From the NCBI RefSeq assembly GCF_964059125.1, contig NZ_OZ060395.1, forward strand, positions 111,070-175,069: a stretch of DNA of 64,000 nt, given 5' to 3'. This DNA comes from Buchnera aphidicola (Eriosoma lanigerum) (GTDB lineage: Bacteria; Pseudomonadota; Gammaproteobacteria; Enterobacterales; Enterobacteriaceae). Position numbers and translations under genes: made by a program. Every line of letters begins with the position of its first letter. The first letter of the stretch is position 1. This document shows, in pieces, positions 18,731 to 30,975 of the stretch. A model generated the notes under the pieces. That model was not told where the DNA came from. It saw nothing but the letters and a program-made list of their open reading frames with translations, and ran no database searches.

Positions 18731-21154
18731 GTGAAATTCAGTGAAACATGTTTACGAGAATGGATTAATCCATCTATTGATATTCTTTCATTATGTGATC
18801 AAGTTACAACCGCTGGATTAGAAGTTGAAAGTATTACAAAAATGTCTGGAGAATTTTATGGTATAGTTGTGGGGGAAATTTTAGAATGTACTTTACATCC
18901 AAAATCTAAAAAATTATTTTTATTAATAGTTAATGTTAATATTACTAAGAATCTTAGAATTATTTGTAGAGATCAAAAATGTTATGTGGGAATGAAAGTT
19001 GCTGTAGCTTTAGTAGGATCACTATTACCTCAATTATATCGTATATCAACTATGATTGTAAAAGGAATTATTTCTGAAGGAATGCTATGTTCTTTTTCAG
19101 ATTTAGAAATGTTTTCTCATGAAGAAGGTATAATTGAATTACCTATTAATGCGAAAGTAGGTATAAATATTAGATATTATTTTTCTTCACAAGAAAATAT
19201 CATTTCTGTTTCTGTAAACTCTAATCGATCAGATTTATTAAGTATTATAGGTATTGCTCGAGAAGTAGCAGTTTTAAATCATTTAAAACTCCCATTGCTT
19301 GATAATATATCAATTAATACAAAAATTCATGATAGTTTTCGTATTAATATACAACCAGGAACTTCATGTTTAAGATATTTCGGTAGAATTATTCGAAATA
19401 TAGATATGAATCGTTCTTCTCCTTTTTGGTTGCGAGAAAAATTACGTCGTTCAAATGTATCTTCAACAAACGTGATATATGACGTTATTAATTATTGTAT
19501 GATTCATTTTGGACAATTGTTTCATGTTTTTGATGCAGATAAAATTAACAGAGAACTTATTGTACGTTTAGCTTATTCATCAGAAAAATGTATTTTAGAA
19601 AAAAATAATGTTTGTGTTAATTTAAGTTCTAAAATGACGGTGATTACTAATGATAACGATCAGATTTTATCTATACATGGAATTGCTAATACAAAATTAT
19701 CTTCTGTAACTATGTATACTAAAAATATATTTTTGGGATGTATTTATTTTCCACCAGATAATATAGATATGTCATTAGATATTTTTAAATTAAATTATGA
19801 TTTCTCTAATTTATTAAACAGGGGAATAGATCCAGATATACAGTATAGTACTATAGATTATATGACTGATGTATTATTGAAAATATTAGGTGGGGAACCA
19901 GGAACAATATTTACAAATATTTTTGATAATAATTATTTTTTTTATAAATCTACTGTTTGTTTTCATTATAGTAGGTTACATAAATTATTAGGGTATCATA
20001 TTGATTCTAAAATATGTATAAATATTTTATGTAAATTAGGTTATGTTATTAATATATTAAATGATGATATTTGGAATATCATAGTTCCGAGTTGGAGATT
20101 TGATATAAAAATAGAAGAAGATATTATAAGTGATATTATACGAATTCATGGAAATAATAATACTAATGGTATGTATTTTATTAATGATATCTCTATAATT
20201 AAAGAAAATTATTTAGATACATATTTAGATAGAATTAAATTGATGTTTGTAGATAAAGGATACTATGAAATAGTAACATATGGTTTTGTTGATCCTAAGT
20301 TACAAGATTTACTTTATCCAAATCAAGAATATTTATTGATCGATAATCCTATTTCAAAAGATATGTCATCAATGAGAGTATCATTATGGCCAGGTTTATT
20401 AAATACTGTTTTATATAATTATAAACGTCAACAAGAATCTCTTCGTTTTTTTGAAATGGGATTGTGTTTTTCACCAAATACTCAATACGAATTAAATGTA
20501 AAACAACAAAATTATATTGCAGGAATTGTTAGTGGATATTATAACCATCCTCATTGGGATATGAAAAATAGAAAATTAGATTTTTATGACTTAAAAGGTG
20601 ACTTAGAGTCTATTTTAGAGATAAATAATAATTTAGATCATATTTTTTTTAAAAGTGAATCATTTGAAGGATTACATCCAGGAAAAAGTGCAGGAATTTA
20701 TTTTTTTAATAAAAGAATAGGTTGTATTGGAGTTTTACATCCAAAGATACAAAGTATATTTAATATAAAACATGAAGTCATAGTGTTTGAAATTTTATGT
20801 GATCTGTTAGGAGAAGTAAGAAAATTTAATATTGTAAAATTATCAAATTTTCCTTTAAGTAAACGTGATATTTCAATTATTATAGATGAAGATGTGATAG
20901 TATCAGACATTATTTCTGTTTGTGAAACTTCAATTAACAATCAAAAAATTAAATTTGATATTTTTGATATATATCGTAACAATGAAATCGGTAATAGAAA
21001 AAAAAGTTTATCTATTAGATTAACTTTTTATGATTGTAAAAAAACATTGCGAGAAGATGAAATTATTTTTATGGTACGTACTTGTGTATTTGCATTAAAA
21101 AAGAAGTTCAAAGCACAATTAAGAGATGAGAATTATGGTACTAACAAAATCTAA
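18731..21154 (+). CDS. pheT: Phenylalanyl-tRNA synthetase, beta subunit, editing site degraded
   Basis: Beta subunit of PheRS; 807 residues (E. coli 795), GTG start 17 bases after pheS. Domains: N-terminal tRNA-binding fold with HPKSKKL (about 42-150), B3/B4 editing domain (about 210-370), B5, a catalytic-like core and the C-terminal anticodon-binding domain. Editing-site residues, by equal-length alignment with E. coli: His265 kept, but Gly318 is Asn320, Glu334 is Gly336, Thr354 is Tyr356 and Ala356 is Phe358. Hydrolysis of Tyr-tRNA-Phe is probably lost. E. coli PheT ends at LRD; here the frame runs eight residues further (ENYGTNKI) into ihfA. Confidence 0.96.
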   Translation: MKFSETCLREWINPSIDILSLCDQVTTAGLEVESITKMSGEFYGIVVGEILECTLHPKSKKLFLLIVNVNITKNLRIICRDQKCYVGMKVAVALVGSLLPQLYRISTMIVKGIISEGMLCSFSDLEMFSHEEGIIELPINAKVGINIRYYFSSQENIISVSVNSNRSDLLSIIGIAREVAVLNHLKLPLLDNISINTKIHDSFRINIQPGTSCLRYFGRIIRNIDMNRSSPFWLREKLRRSNVSSTNVIYDVINYCMIHFGQLFHVFDADKINRELIVRLAYSSEKCILEKNNVCVNLSSKMTVITNDNDQILSIHGIANTKLSSVTMYTKNIFLGCIYFPPDNIDMSLDIFKLNYDFSNLLNRGIDPDIQYSTIDYMTDVLLKILGGEPGTIFTNIFDNNYFFYKSTVCFHYSRLHKLLGYHIDSKICINILCKLGYVINILNDDIWNIIVPSWRFDIKIEEDIISDIIRIHGNNNTNGMYFINDISIIKENYLDTYLDRIKLMFVDKGYYEIVTYGFVDPKLQDLLYPNQEYLLIDNPISKDMSSMRVSLWPGLLNTVLYNYKRQQESLRFFEMGLCFSPNTQYELNVKQQNYIAGIVSGYYNHPHWDMKNRKLDFYDLKGDLESILEINNNLDHIFFKSESFEGLHPGKSAGIYFFNKRIGCIGVLHPKIQSIFNIKHEVIVFEILCDLLGEVRKFNIVKLSNFPLSKRDISIIIDEDVIVSDIISVCETSINNQKIKFDIFDIYRNNEIGNRKKSLSIRLTFYDCKKTLREDEIIFMVRTCVFALKKKFKAQLRDENYGTNKI

Positions 21155-21416
21155 TATATCAAAATTATTATTTGAAAAATTTAAACTAAAAAAAAAAGAT
21201 ATTAAACAGTTAGTTGATTTATTTTTTGAAGAAGTTAGATTATCATTAGAAAAAGGAGAAACTGTTAAGTTATCAGGTTTTGGTAATTTTTATTTAAGAA
21301 ATAAAGAAACAAGACCTGGTAGAAATCCAAAAACAAAAGAAAATATAGCTGTTACTGCTAGAAGAGTTGTTGTATTTAAATCAGGTCAAAAATTAAAAAA
21401 TCGTATTAATGTATAA
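21135..21416 (+). CDS. ihfA: Integration host factor, alpha subunit
   Basis: DNA-bending nucleoid protein, normally a heterodimer with IhfB (not in this window). From the ATG at 21135 (MVLTKSN, matching E. coli MALTKAE) it has 93 residues against 99. The DNA-binding arm RPGRNPKT with the intercalating proline is intact, as is KLSGFGNF. An earlier ATG at 21126 is in frame but less likely; GAGATGAG upstream of 21135 may serve as the ribosome-binding site. The start lies inside pheT (20-base overlap), so the two are probably translationally coupled. Confidence 0.95.
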   Translation: MVLTKSNISKLLFEKFKLKKKDIKQLVDLFFEEVRLSLEKGETVKLSGFGNFYLRNKETRPGRNPKTKENIAVTARRVVVFKSGQKLKNRINV

Positions 21417-21491
21417 TTAAGTTAAATTTTTTATACATAATAAAGATAATTATTTCAATGTAATATTAATACAAATTTATAAATATAATTA

Positions 21492-21510
21492 TTTTTTTTT
21501 TTTTTTTTTT
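21492..21510. repeat. Poly-T tract (19 T) between ihfA and tgt
   Basis: Uninterrupted 19 T on the + strand, 75 bases after ihfA. AATGTAATA before it and TATTACATT after it are inverted copies some 50 bases apart, so a weak terminator is possible, but the arms contain little GC. Confidence 0.8.
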
Positions 21511-21592
21511 ATGTATTACATTTATTTAACAAATATAATAAATAATATTATCAATATAATAATTATGATTATGTTAATAATTTTATTAATAA

Positions 21593-22744
<1,152 letters not shown>

Positions 22745-23175
22745 AAAAAAACAAAATTATATGTTGTTATAATAACTATATTTTTATAATATTAGTTAGC
22801 ATATTATGTTCTTATCATTTTTTATTTTTATGTTTATGTTAATTATATATTTTAATCAAATATATTTAATATGATTAAAAAATAAATAATATTAAATTTT
22901 AAATAATAATTATAAAAAAAAGAATTATTTATATAAATTATAGTTGTGATTTGATGACATAAATCTATAGTAAAAAAAAATTATAATTTACATAGAATAT
23001 ATGTAATATGTATTGAATAGTATAATTATTGTTTATTTTGCCACTAACATAGTGGCAATATTATTATTAATGGATAATATAATAAAAATGTATTATAAAA
23101 TAATTTTTTATGATCATTCATGTAATTATATCGTTATATTTTACTTTTTTTTTACAATATGAATAGTTTAAAATA
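22745..23175. other. Spacer between convergent tgt and glyS
   Basis: 431 bases, A/T-rich, no ORF. The only structured element is the GCCACT hairpin at 23038-23058, listed separately. Confidence 0.5.
23038..23058. terminator. Perfect inverted repeat, likely bidirectional terminator tgt/glyS
   Basis: Stem TTGCCACT / AGTGGCAA (8 bp, perfect) with loop AACAT, between convergent genes. The flanking sequence is T/A-rich but without a clean T tract on either side. Its GC content is exceptional for the spacer. Confidence 0.6.
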
Positions 23176-25251
23176 TTATGTTGTTTCTAAAATAGAAAAG
23201 TCTGCAATTGTAAAAAATAGTTCTTCAATCATTTTTAACAAATGTAATCTGTTCATTTTTATTTCATAATTATTATGATTAATTTTAGAGGAACAAAAGA
23301 AATTATGAATAGGTTGACTTAATTTAATAAGTTCTAGGATTGTTATAAAGTATTTTTTTTCAATAGATATATTTTTTATTTTATTTTTTATTGAACTTAC
23401 TAAAGTATATAAAATTTTTTCATCTTCGGAATCAATTAAAGAAATATTAAATGTTTCTTTTACAATAAAGTCAAATTGTTTAAGAATATTAGAAATTCTT
23501 TTTATAGAAAGTATAATTGATTGATAGTCTGGAAATGTTTGAAGATATGTAATTGCTTGTATTTTTAAATTAACTTTAATTAAATTGGTTTGATTAATTT
23601 TTAAGACTGCTTTAATAATATCATTTTTATAACCTTGTTTTTGATATAAGTCATGTAATCTGTTTATGAAAAAATGCAAAATATGTTGAACAATGTTACA
23701 ATTATATTGTATGGTATTGTACAAGTGTAACGATTTTTCAATTAATTTTTTCAGATCAATAGAAATTTTTTTCTCTAATATAATTCTTAAAATTCCTATA
23801 GCTGATCTACGTAATGCAAATGGATCTTTATCAGAAGAAGGATGATTACCGATACTAAACATTCCAGTAATTAAATCTATTTTATCAGAAATTGATAAAA
23901 TATCACCAATGGTATTTTTAGGTAATATATCTCCTGAAAATTCAGGTTTGTATTGATCTTTAATAGCAGTTGCAATTTCTTTATCTATACCATCCAGTAT
24001 TGCATAATGCATACCTATTATTCCTTGAATTTTTGGAAAAGCAGTTACCATATGACTAATCAAATCACATTTTGATAAAGTAGCAGCTGTTCTTACATGA
24101 TCGATGTTAACTTGAATCTGATGATTAGCAATAAATTGTGATAAAGATATTATTCTATTTGTTTTTTCAAATAATGAACCTAATTTTTTTTGAAATACAA
24201 CTTTTTTTAATAATATTAATTGATCAATTAGTTTTTTTTTCCTATCTTGTTGAAAAAAAAATTGGGCATCTGATAATCTAGCATTAATTACTCTTTCGTT
24301 ACCTATAATGATATTTTTGAAGTTAACATTACTAATGTTACTTACAAAAATAAAATAACAAGATAAGGATTTATTTTTATACATTGGAATACATTTTTGA
24401 TCATTTTCAATTGTATGAATAATTGCTATTTCTGGTAACTCAAGAAATTTTTTTTTAAATTTTCCTACATGTACAACTGGCCATTCAACTAATGAGTTTA
24501 TTTCATGTAATAATTGATCATGAAGTTCTATACTACAACCTTTTTTTGATGATGCAATGTTACATTCATTTTCAATTATTTTTAATCTTTTTTGATAACA
24601 GGCTATAACTTTTCCTTGATTAAATAATATAGAGGAATATTTATTGGCATCTGTTAAAAGAATAGGTTGATCTATAATTTGATGTCCTCTAATAAATTGA
24701 TTTGAACATACGTTAAATATTTGTAACGGAACAATTATATCATTGTACATTAATGTTACAGTTCTAATTGGTCTAAAAAATTTTTTTTCATTAATGTTCC
24801 ATTTCATTAATTTTCCAATTGATATTATTTCAATAGCTGATTTAACGATGTTTGAAAAAATGTCATTATTAAATTTAAGTATTTCTATTTTTTTGTAGGC
24901 TAAGCATGTTCCATGTATAGTTTCAATAGTTGAAGTTTCTTGTAAATTAATATTGTTTTTTTTGATCCAAAATTTTGTTGAATTAGTAGGTTTATTATAT
25001 TTATTAAATGCATTTTTAATTAATGGTCCTTTCAGAATAATTTCTTTTTTTATGTTGTTTTTAATGTCAATTCCTTTGATTTGAACAGCTATTCTTCTAG
25101 GAGTTGCAAACCATTTTATTTTTTTGTAATGAATATTATTATTTATAATTTCTTTTTTTATTTGTTCGTGAAATGATAATGCAATGTTATATAATTTTTT
25201 TGCTGGTAATTCTTCTACTCCTAATTCAACTATAAATGTATTATTATTCAT
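23176..25251 (-). CDS. glyS: Glycyl-tRNA synthetase, beta subunit
   Basis: Beta subunit of the heterotetrameric GlyRS; 691 residues (E. coli 689). N-terminal [15 protein letters not shown] and the internal [16 protein letters not shown] and FFQQDRKK blocks are typical; the C-terminal anticodon-binding region is present. The start overlaps the glyQ stop by 4 bases (ATGA), ensuring coupled translation. Confidence 0.97.
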   Translation of the reverse strand: MNNNTFIVELGVEELPAKKLYNIALSFHEQIKKEIINNNIHYKKIKWFATPRRIAVQIKGIDIKNNIKKEIILKGPLIKNAFNKYNKPTNSTKFWIKKNNINLQETSTIETIHGTCLAYKKIEILKFNNDIFSNIVKSAIEIISIGKLMKWNINEKKFFRPIRTVTLMYNDIIVPLQIFNVCSNQFIRGHQIIDQPILLTDANKYSSILFNQGKVIACYQKRLKIIENECNIASSKKGCSIELHDQLLHEINSLVEWPVVHVGKFKKKFLELPEIAIIHTIENDQKCIPMYKNKSLSCYFIFVSNISNVNFKNIIIGNERVINARLSDAQFFFQQDRKKKLIDQLILLKKVVFQKKLGSLFEKTNRIISLSQFIANHQIQVNIDHVRTAATLSKCDLISHMVTAFPKIQGIIGMHYAILDGIDKEIATAIKDQYKPEFSGDILPKNTIGDILSISDKIDLITGMFSIGNHPSSDKDPFALRRSAIGILRIILEKKISIDLKKLIEKSLHLYNTIQYNCNIVQHILHFFINRLHDLYQKQGYKNDIIKAVLKINQTNLIKVNLKIQAITYLQTFPDYQSIILSIKRISNILKQFDFIVKETFNISLIDSEDEKILYTLVSSIKNKIKNISIEKKYFITILELIKLSQPIHNFFCSSKINHNNYEIKMNRLHLLKMIEELFFTIADFSILETT

Positions 25252-26168
25252 ATAGTATTCCTACTTTTTTTACATAATGGAAATCCTAATTTTTTTCTTT
25301 TATTATAGTATTTTTCAGCAATTGTTTTTATGATTTTTTGAATAATTAAGATATAGTTTTGTCTTTCAGTAATAGATAGTGCTTTTCTAGAATCAAGTAA
25401 ATTAAAGATATGATTAGCATGTAAGACACATTCGTAAGCTGGAATAAATAAATCATGTTGATGAGATAAAATTCTTTTTGATTCATCAATATATTGATTA
25501 AAACTATTAAATAAAAAATCAATATTAGCTATTTCAAAATTATATTGAGATTGTTCTTGTTCATTTATTAGAAATAGATCACCATATGTTGTTGTAGTTG
25601 ATGAATTTGTATTCCAGATTAGTTTATATAAGTTTTCTTGATTTTGTACATGCATAACTAATCTTTCTAATCCATAAGTAATTTCTACACTAATTGGGTT
25701 ACAGTTTAAACCACCCATTTGTTGAAAATAAGTAAATTGGCTAATTTCCATTCCATTCAGCCATATTTCCCATCCTATACCCCAAGCACCTAATGTTGGA
25801 TTTTCCCAATTATCTTCAACGAATCTAATATCATTATTATTATTATCGATTGTTAAATTTTTTAATGAATTAAGATATAAAGCTTGAATGTTATCGACAT
25901 CTGGTTTTATGATGACTTGAAATTGATAATAATGTTGTAATCTATTAGTATTTTTTCCAAATCTACCATCTAAAGGCCTTCTTGATGGTTGTACATATGC
26001 TATGGATATTGGTTCAGGTCCTAGTGCATTAAAAAAAGTTTGTCTATGAAATGTACCGGCTCCTATTGGTAAATCTAATGGTTGTATTATAGTACATCCT
26101 TGATTATGCCAATATTTTGTTAAATTTTGAATTACATCATAAAACGTAATTTTGTTAAGTTTATTCAT
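25248..26168 (-). CDS. glyQ: Glycyl-tRNA synthetase, alpha subunit
   Basis: Catalytic alpha subunit of the heterotetrameric GlyRS; 306 residues (E. coli 303). Class II motifs: [34 protein letters not shown] and [20 protein letters not shown]. All expected substrate-binding blocks are visible. First gene of glyQ-glyS. Confidence 0.97.
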   Translation of the reverse strand: MNKLNKITFYDVIQNLTKYWHNQGCTIIQPLDLPIGAGTFHRQTFFNALGPEPISIAYVQPSRRPLDGRFGKNTNRLQHYYQFQVIIKPDVDNIQALYLNSLKNLTIDNNNNDIRFVEDNWENPTLGAWGIGWEIWLNGMEISQFTYFQQMGGLNCNPISVEITYGLERLVMHVQNQENLYKLIWNTNSSTTTTYGDLFLINEQEQSQYNFEIANIDFLFNSFNQYIDESKRILSHQHDLFIPAYECVLHANHIFNLLDSRKALSITERQNYILIIQKIIKTIAEKYYNKRKKLGFPLCKKSRNTI

Positions 26169-27002
26169 GTAATGTCTTGAATTATAATTTTAATTTTTTT
26201 ATATTTACATTATATCTTATGAACAGTATAGTTAATATTATTATTTGTTAAAAAAAATGTTAATTATTTTTTATAGTTAATATCATTTATATATATAGTG
26301 TTTGTTTATATTAATAGTTTATTAATATATTTTAGTTAAATAATATATTTATTAAATAAATCTATATATATTATATAAGTATAATTATAACATTTTTTAA
26401 ATTTTTAATTTATTTCAAAAATACTTTTGCTGTATTTTTAATTTATTTATGTATGTATGATTAATATTTGATATATAATTATTTTTATATATAACAAAAT
26501 ATATTATTTTTTCATATTTTTTATTTACTTTAATATATTTTAATTGTTTATTATTAATGTAATTGGATTGTATTATTCTACATTTGTAATTTATGATGAT
26601 TACAGTTATTATTATTTGTACGAGTAATTTTATAATTTTTTAATATTTATTAGTTAATTACAATAGTAATCAAAATTTGTATATAGATAATTAATAATTT
26701 TATAAATTAATAGAATTATTAATTTTTTATTTAATAATTAATTATGTAGATATTAATTTTTTATGTTTTTGAAATACTAATGTATTATATTAATAATTAT
26801 TAATACTGTACTTTAGTTTGTTATTTATTTAAATACAACTGTTTATTATTATATATTATAGATATAATATAAATTATATTTATATATTTATTTTTTTTAT
26901 TTAAGTTTATATTATAAAATGTTATATGAAATATTTATATATATATAAATATATTATTTATTATTTTAATAATATATTTTATGTAATATAGGAAAATAAT
27001 CT
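26169..27002. other. Long A/T-only spacer between divergent glyQ and nfo
   Basis: 834 bases without an ORF, tRNA or recognisable gene remnant. One weak inverted repeat, AAAAATAC / GTATTTTT (26417-26424 and 26432-26439, loop TTTTGCT), may be a relic terminator or chance. It must contain promoters for glyQS (minus) and nfo (plus). Probably a fully eroded gene region. Confidence 0.5.
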
Positions 27003-27842
27003 ATGCAATATATTGGTGCTCATGTGAGTTCTGCAGGTGGTGTAGATCAATCAGTAATAAGAGCATACAATTTAGGTGCTAATGCATTCGCTTTTTTTAC
27101 TAAAAATCAGTTACAATGGAAAGCTAATGTATTAACTGATGTTAATATAATGAAATTTAAATTAGCTTGTATTCAATATCATTTTTCTTTTAAACATATT
27201 TTACCTCATAGTAGTTATTTAATTAATTTGGGACATCCTCAAGAAGAATTATTACATAAATCTCGTATAGCTTTTATAGAAGAAATTAATCGATGTGATC
27301 AATTGGGATTAAGATTATTAAATGTTCATCCTGGTAGTCATTTAAATAAGATTAGTGAGATACTATGTTTAAAAAATGTTTCTAATTCAATTAATTATGC
27401 TATTCGTCATACTAATAATGTATGTATTGTAATAGAAAATACAGCTGGTCAAGGTACTAATATTGGTTATAGTTTTGAACAGTTAGCAAAAATTATTGAG
27501 TATGTAGATGATCATTCTCGAATAGGAATATGTTTGGATACGTGTCATTTATTTGCTAGTGGCTATGATTTACGTAGTAAGTCTAAATATTTAAACTTAT
27601 TTAAACAATTTGAATCTATAGTGGGATTAAAATTTTTACGTGGTATTCATATAAATGATACAAAATATCCATTGAATAGTAGAGTAGATAGACATTATAG
27701 TTTAGGAAAAGGTAATATAGGATACGATTGTTTTTTTAGAATAATGCAAGATGAAAGATTTCATTGTATTCCAATTATTTTGGAAACTCCTGATTCTAGT
27801 TTATGGAAACAAGAAATTAATTGGTTAAGAGGATGTATCTAA
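27003..27842 (+). CDS. nfo: Endonuclease IV
   Basis: AP endonuclease that cuts 5' of abasic sites in base-excision repair, downstream of glycosylases such as Nth. It has 279 residues (E. coli 285). Zinc ligands of the TIM barrel are all visible: His in LPHSSYL, His in NVHPGSH, Glu in VIENTAG, Asp and His in CLDTCHLFASGYD, His in HINDTK, Asp and His in RVDRHYSLG, and Glu in ILETPD. AGGAAA lies upstream of the ATG. Confidence 0.97.
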   Translation: MQYIGAHVSSAGGVDQSVIRAYNLGANAFAFFTKNQLQWKANVLTDVNIMKFKLACIQYHFSFKHILPHSSYLINLGHPQEELLHKSRIAFIEEINRCDQLGLRLLNVHPGSHLNKISEILCLKNVSNSINYAIRHTNNVCIVIENTAGQGTNIGYSFEQLAKIIEYVDDHSRIGICLDTCHLFASGYDLRSKSKYLNLFKQFESIVGLKFLRGIHINDTKYPLNSRVDRHYSLGKGNIGYDCFFRIMQDERFHCIPIILETPDSSLWKQEINWLRGCI

Positions 27843-27974
27843 TTATTGATATAATATTAATGTATTGAAATTTAATGGTATTAATGATTAGATTATATAG
27901 TTATATATTGGAAATTACATATAACAATTATATAATTTTATTATTTTAATTGGTGTTTTTTTAGGAAAGAACAT

Positions 27975-28262
27975 ATGTTAACAATTAATGTTGTAGAACG
28001 AATACATTCTGGAACTAATTATAGTCGTAAATTGCGTTTGCAAAAAAAAATACCAGCTATAATTTATGGTTTTAAAAGAAAAAATATTAATGTTATATTA
28101 GATCATGATTTTATTTTTAATATTCATTTAAAAGATGAGTTTTACAAAAATAATTTAATTTTATTAATGAATGATATTAAATATTGTGTTAAAGTTCAAA
28201 CAATACATTATCATGTATTTAAACCTAAATTACTACATGTAGATTTTATTTGGATTAATTAA
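27975..28262 (+). CDS. rplY: Ribosomal protein bL25
   Basis: 5S rRNA-binding protein L25, short (single-domain) form; 95 residues (E. coli 94). KKIPAIIYG, the internal L25 fold and the end LLHVDFIWI match. AGGAAAG sits about 8 bases before the ATG. It lies 132 bases after nfo and before a strong bidirectional terminator. Confidence 0.94.
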   Translation: MLTINVVERIHSGTNYSRKLRLQKKIPAIIYGFKRKNINVILDHDFIFNIHLKDEFYKNNLILLMNDIKYCVKVQTIHYHVFKPKLLHVDFIWIN

Positions 28263-28306
28263 TTAAAATATATTTTATATGACATTTCATATTGTATAGC
28301 ATCATG

Positions 28307-28366
28307 CACTAATTAGCTAAAATTGTTACTGTACACATAAAGTAATATCAGTAACAATTATTAGTG
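28307..28366. terminator. Bidirectional terminator between rplY and yabI
   Basis: Perfect 11-bp arms AATTGTTACTG (28321-28331) and CAGTAACAATT (28349-28359), with a second 7-bp outer pair CACTAAT (28307-28313) / ATTAGTG (28360-28366) separated by a 7-base bulge on one side. It lies between convergent genes. The 17-base loop is long for a terminator, so it may instead protect mRNA ends. Confidence 0.6.
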
Positions 28367-28391
28367 TGAATGTAAATTAATTATTGATTTT

Positions 28392-29168
28392 TTAAGAAGA
28401 AATAAAAGTTTTAATTAATAATTGTCTTAGTATAATCATTTGAGGATGAAATTGAAGTGATATCATCATACTCATTCCTACAAAGATACTAATTAATCCA
28501 ATTATTAATGTTTGTTTTAAAGAAAACAAAAAAAAGTTAAATTGTTTGTTTCTGTAATTTTTCCAATATTTTATTAACATCCATATTCCAATCCAAATAA
28601 GGAAAATTGTTAAAATTATAATCCATTTAAAAGGAATAATATTTTCTTCATGGAGTACTGATTGATTATTCAAAAGCACTCCTGTGAAAATACCTGGGAA
28701 AAAATATAATGGTGGCCAAAATATACATCCAATTATATTAGGAATAATAAATTGAATAATTGGTAATTTTAACATTCCAGATACCAATGGAATAATAGGT
28801 CTTGCAGGACCTATAAAACGACCAATTAATATAGTTAAAAAACTATGTTTATATAGTGCAGATTGAGTTTTATTTAATAGTGAAAAATTTTTTTTAAAAA
28901 AATTTAATTTAGATATACAATTTTTAAATTTCCATCCCATATAATATGAGATCCAATCACCTAGTATGCATCCTATTATTCCTGCTATCCAAGCAGGATA
29001 AAAAAATAGTTTTCCATTTCCTATCATTGAACCTAATGCAGCCATAAGAATCATTCCGGGTAAAAATAATCCCACAATTGCTAATGATTCTAAAAATGAA
29101 ATAATACAAACTGCTATGAGTAAGTATTTAGAAGGTAATGTTATGATGTATTCTAACCAGTATTCCAT
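28392..29168 (-). CDS. yabI: YabI, DedA-family inner-membrane protein
   Basis: DedA/SNARE-associated family membrane protein; the family is implicated in lipid flipping and proton-motive-force maintenance. It has 258 residues (E. coli YabI 254). Recognised by FLESLAIVGLFLPGMILMAA, GIIGCILGDWISYYMGW, the family motif GRFIGPARPIIPLVSGM (about 138-155) and PNIIGCIFWPPLYFFPG. In enterobacteria the DedA family is collectively essential; this is the only member in the window. Confidence 0.93.
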   Translation of the reverse strand: MEYWLEYIITLPSKYLLIAVCIISFLESLAIVGLFLPGMILMAALGSMIGNGKLFFYPAWIAGIIGCILGDWISYYMGWKFKNCISKLNFFKKNFSLLNKTQSALYKHSFLTILIGRFIGPARPIIPLVSGMLKLPIIQFIIPNIIGCIFWPPLYFFPGIFTGVLLNNQSVLHEENIIPFKWIIILTIFLIWIGIWMLIKYWKNYRNKQFNFFLFSLKQTLIIGLISIFVGMSMMISLQFHPQMIILRQLLIKTFISS

Positions 29169-29552
29169 AATTTCTCATTATTCAAGTTTCGTGTTTTTTG
29201 TAATTTATCTTAAATTATTATGTAATGTACGCAAGTATATTATTTTTTTTTTTTTTTTTAAATTATTATTTTTGTTTAATTATAAAAATTATTTATAAAT
29301 TTTATAATTATTTATAATAATTGTATTCTTGATAACTTATATTTAATTTAAAATAGTAATTGATTTTGTATTTTTTGATATAATAAATAAATTTATTTAG
29401 ATAATAAATTAAATTAACGTATAATATTAATTATTATTCATTTTTTATAATAATTCAATGGTATGATATTGTTAAAAGTAGTGTTTCCTACATCCAATAA
29501 TAATTTTAAATTTATATTTAAAATATATTTTATATAATAAGAAAAATATAGT
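29169..29552. other. Spacer between divergent yabI and surA with a 17-T run
   Basis: 384 bases, A/T-rich. Contains 17 T at 29243-29259, about 75 bases upstream of the yabI start (reading as A17 on the yabI strand). In E. coli lptD precedes surA; no lptD remnant is recognisable. Confidence 0.5.
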
Positions 29553-30848
29553 ATGAAAAAATGGATTATATTACTATTTGCAATGATAGTAAATCTTAAC
29601 TCAATTTCAGCATCACCTATTTTAATTAATAAAATTGTTGCTGTAGTAAATGATAAAATATTATTAGAACAAGATGTAAAAAAAATAATTTGTTTTTTTA
29701 AAATTCAGTCTTTAAATAAGAAAAATAATTATTTCAAAAATGTAACTAATGATAATAATATTAAAAAAAGTATTATTATAGATTCAATTATATTGAATAT
29801 TGCAAAAAAATTAGATTTAAAGTTATATCAAATACCTTTTAATTTACAAATGAGAAAGATGTTTAATAATGTTTACATTTCTAAATCAAAATTTCAAAGA
29901 TATATGCATTTTATGAATGTTCATAATCAATATAGTTATGAAGATTATAAAAATTATATAAAAAATATGTTAATTATTTCTGCATTGGAATATTATTTTG
30001 TCAAACCTAATGTGCATATTACTCAATTAGAATTACATAATTTGATAAAAAAATTTTTATATAAAAAAAAAATTATTACTAAAATAAAAATAAGAACATT
30101 ATTTTTGCCTTATGTATCTAAAAATAGTAACACTGAACGTAAAAAAATTATTTTTATATCTCAAAAAATTATTAAAGATTCTAAAAAAAATTTTAAATTA
30201 AGAAAAATAATTTTTATTAATTCTTATCACCGTCATAAAACATTTTTTTTTCGTAATATTCATTGGGATAGTGTCAATAACATACAATTACGTTATCATT
30301 TTCATTTTAAATTAATAAAAAAAGGTATTTTTTATTTATTTCAATCTAAATTTGGAGTATATTTAATAAATATATTAGATTTAAAAAAAGATATACAAAA
30401 ATTTGTTGAACATGAATTTTTTTTAAAACATATTTTTATTAAAAATTCTAATTTTTCATCAGAAGATTTATCTAAACAAAAAATTAATAGAATTTATACT
30501 AATATAATAAAAAAGAAATATAGTTTCGAAGAAGCTGCAAAAATGTTTTCAGATGATATAGTATCTTCTGTACAAGGAGGAAATTTAGGTTGGTTGAAAC
30601 AATCTAAAATAGAATCTAAAGTTTTATCATTTTTATTAAAATTGAGTAGACATGATTGTACTATTCCAATATATTTTAATAAAGGATGGCATTTGTTTAA
30701 ATTAATGGATGTTAGAACTAAAGATAATACTTATGATATGCTAAAAAAATATGCTTATAATATTATTGTTAATCAAAAAATGATTCAGGAGATAAGAAAT
30801 TGGAGGGAACAACTTTTTTATAATTCTTATATAAAAATCTTTCATTAA
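29553..30848 (+). CDS. surA: SurA, periplasmic chaperone/prolyl isomerase, first parvulin domain degenerate
   Basis: Periplasmic chaperone for outer-membrane proteins. It has 431 residues (E. coli 428). A signal peptide (about 1-21) ends at SISA-SP. After the N-terminal chaperone domain, parvulin domain 1 (about 180-285) has lost the GGQMGW-type signature and is rich in Lys, Phe and Ile. Parvulin domain 2 (about 290-395) keeps KHIFIK, AAKMFSDD, GGNLGW and GWHLFKLMDVR. Several long A runs (up to 10) lie in frame. The sequence is less constrained than its neighbours. Confidence 0.92.
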   Translation: MKKWIILLFAMIVNLNSISASPILINKIVAVVNDKILLEQDVKKIICFFKIQSLNKKNNYFKNVTNDNNIKKSIIIDSIILNIAKKLDLKLYQIPFNLQMRKMFNNVYISKSKFQRYMHFMNVHNQYSYEDYKNYIKNMLIISALEYYFVKPNVHITQLELHNLIKKFLYKKKIITKIKIRTLFLPYVSKNSNTERKKIIFISQKIIKDSKKNFKLRKIIFINSYHRHKTFFFRNIHWDSVNNIQLRYHFHFKLIKKGIFYLFQSKFGVYLINILDLKKDIQKFVEHEFFLKHIFIKNSNFSSEDLSKQKINRIYTNIIKKKYSFEEAAKMFSDDIVSSVQGGNLGWLKQSKIESKVLSFLLKLSRHDCTIPIYFNKGWHLFKLMDVRTKDNTYDMLKKYAYNIIVNQKMIQEIRNWREQLFYNSYIKIFH

Positions 30849-30975
30849 AATATAATCTACATTATTTTATTTATTTTTTTTGATTTAATTAAATATGATT
30901 GCAAAATTAATTATTTTATTATATTGAATAATATTGTATGCTATAATTTTAAACTATGTTTTAAAGAGAATTCAG

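Noticed and set aside
26169..27002. A decayed gene in the glyQ-nfo spacer
   Set aside because: I could not find any stretch with recognisable protein similarity; only composition-driven repeats and one weak inverted repeat.
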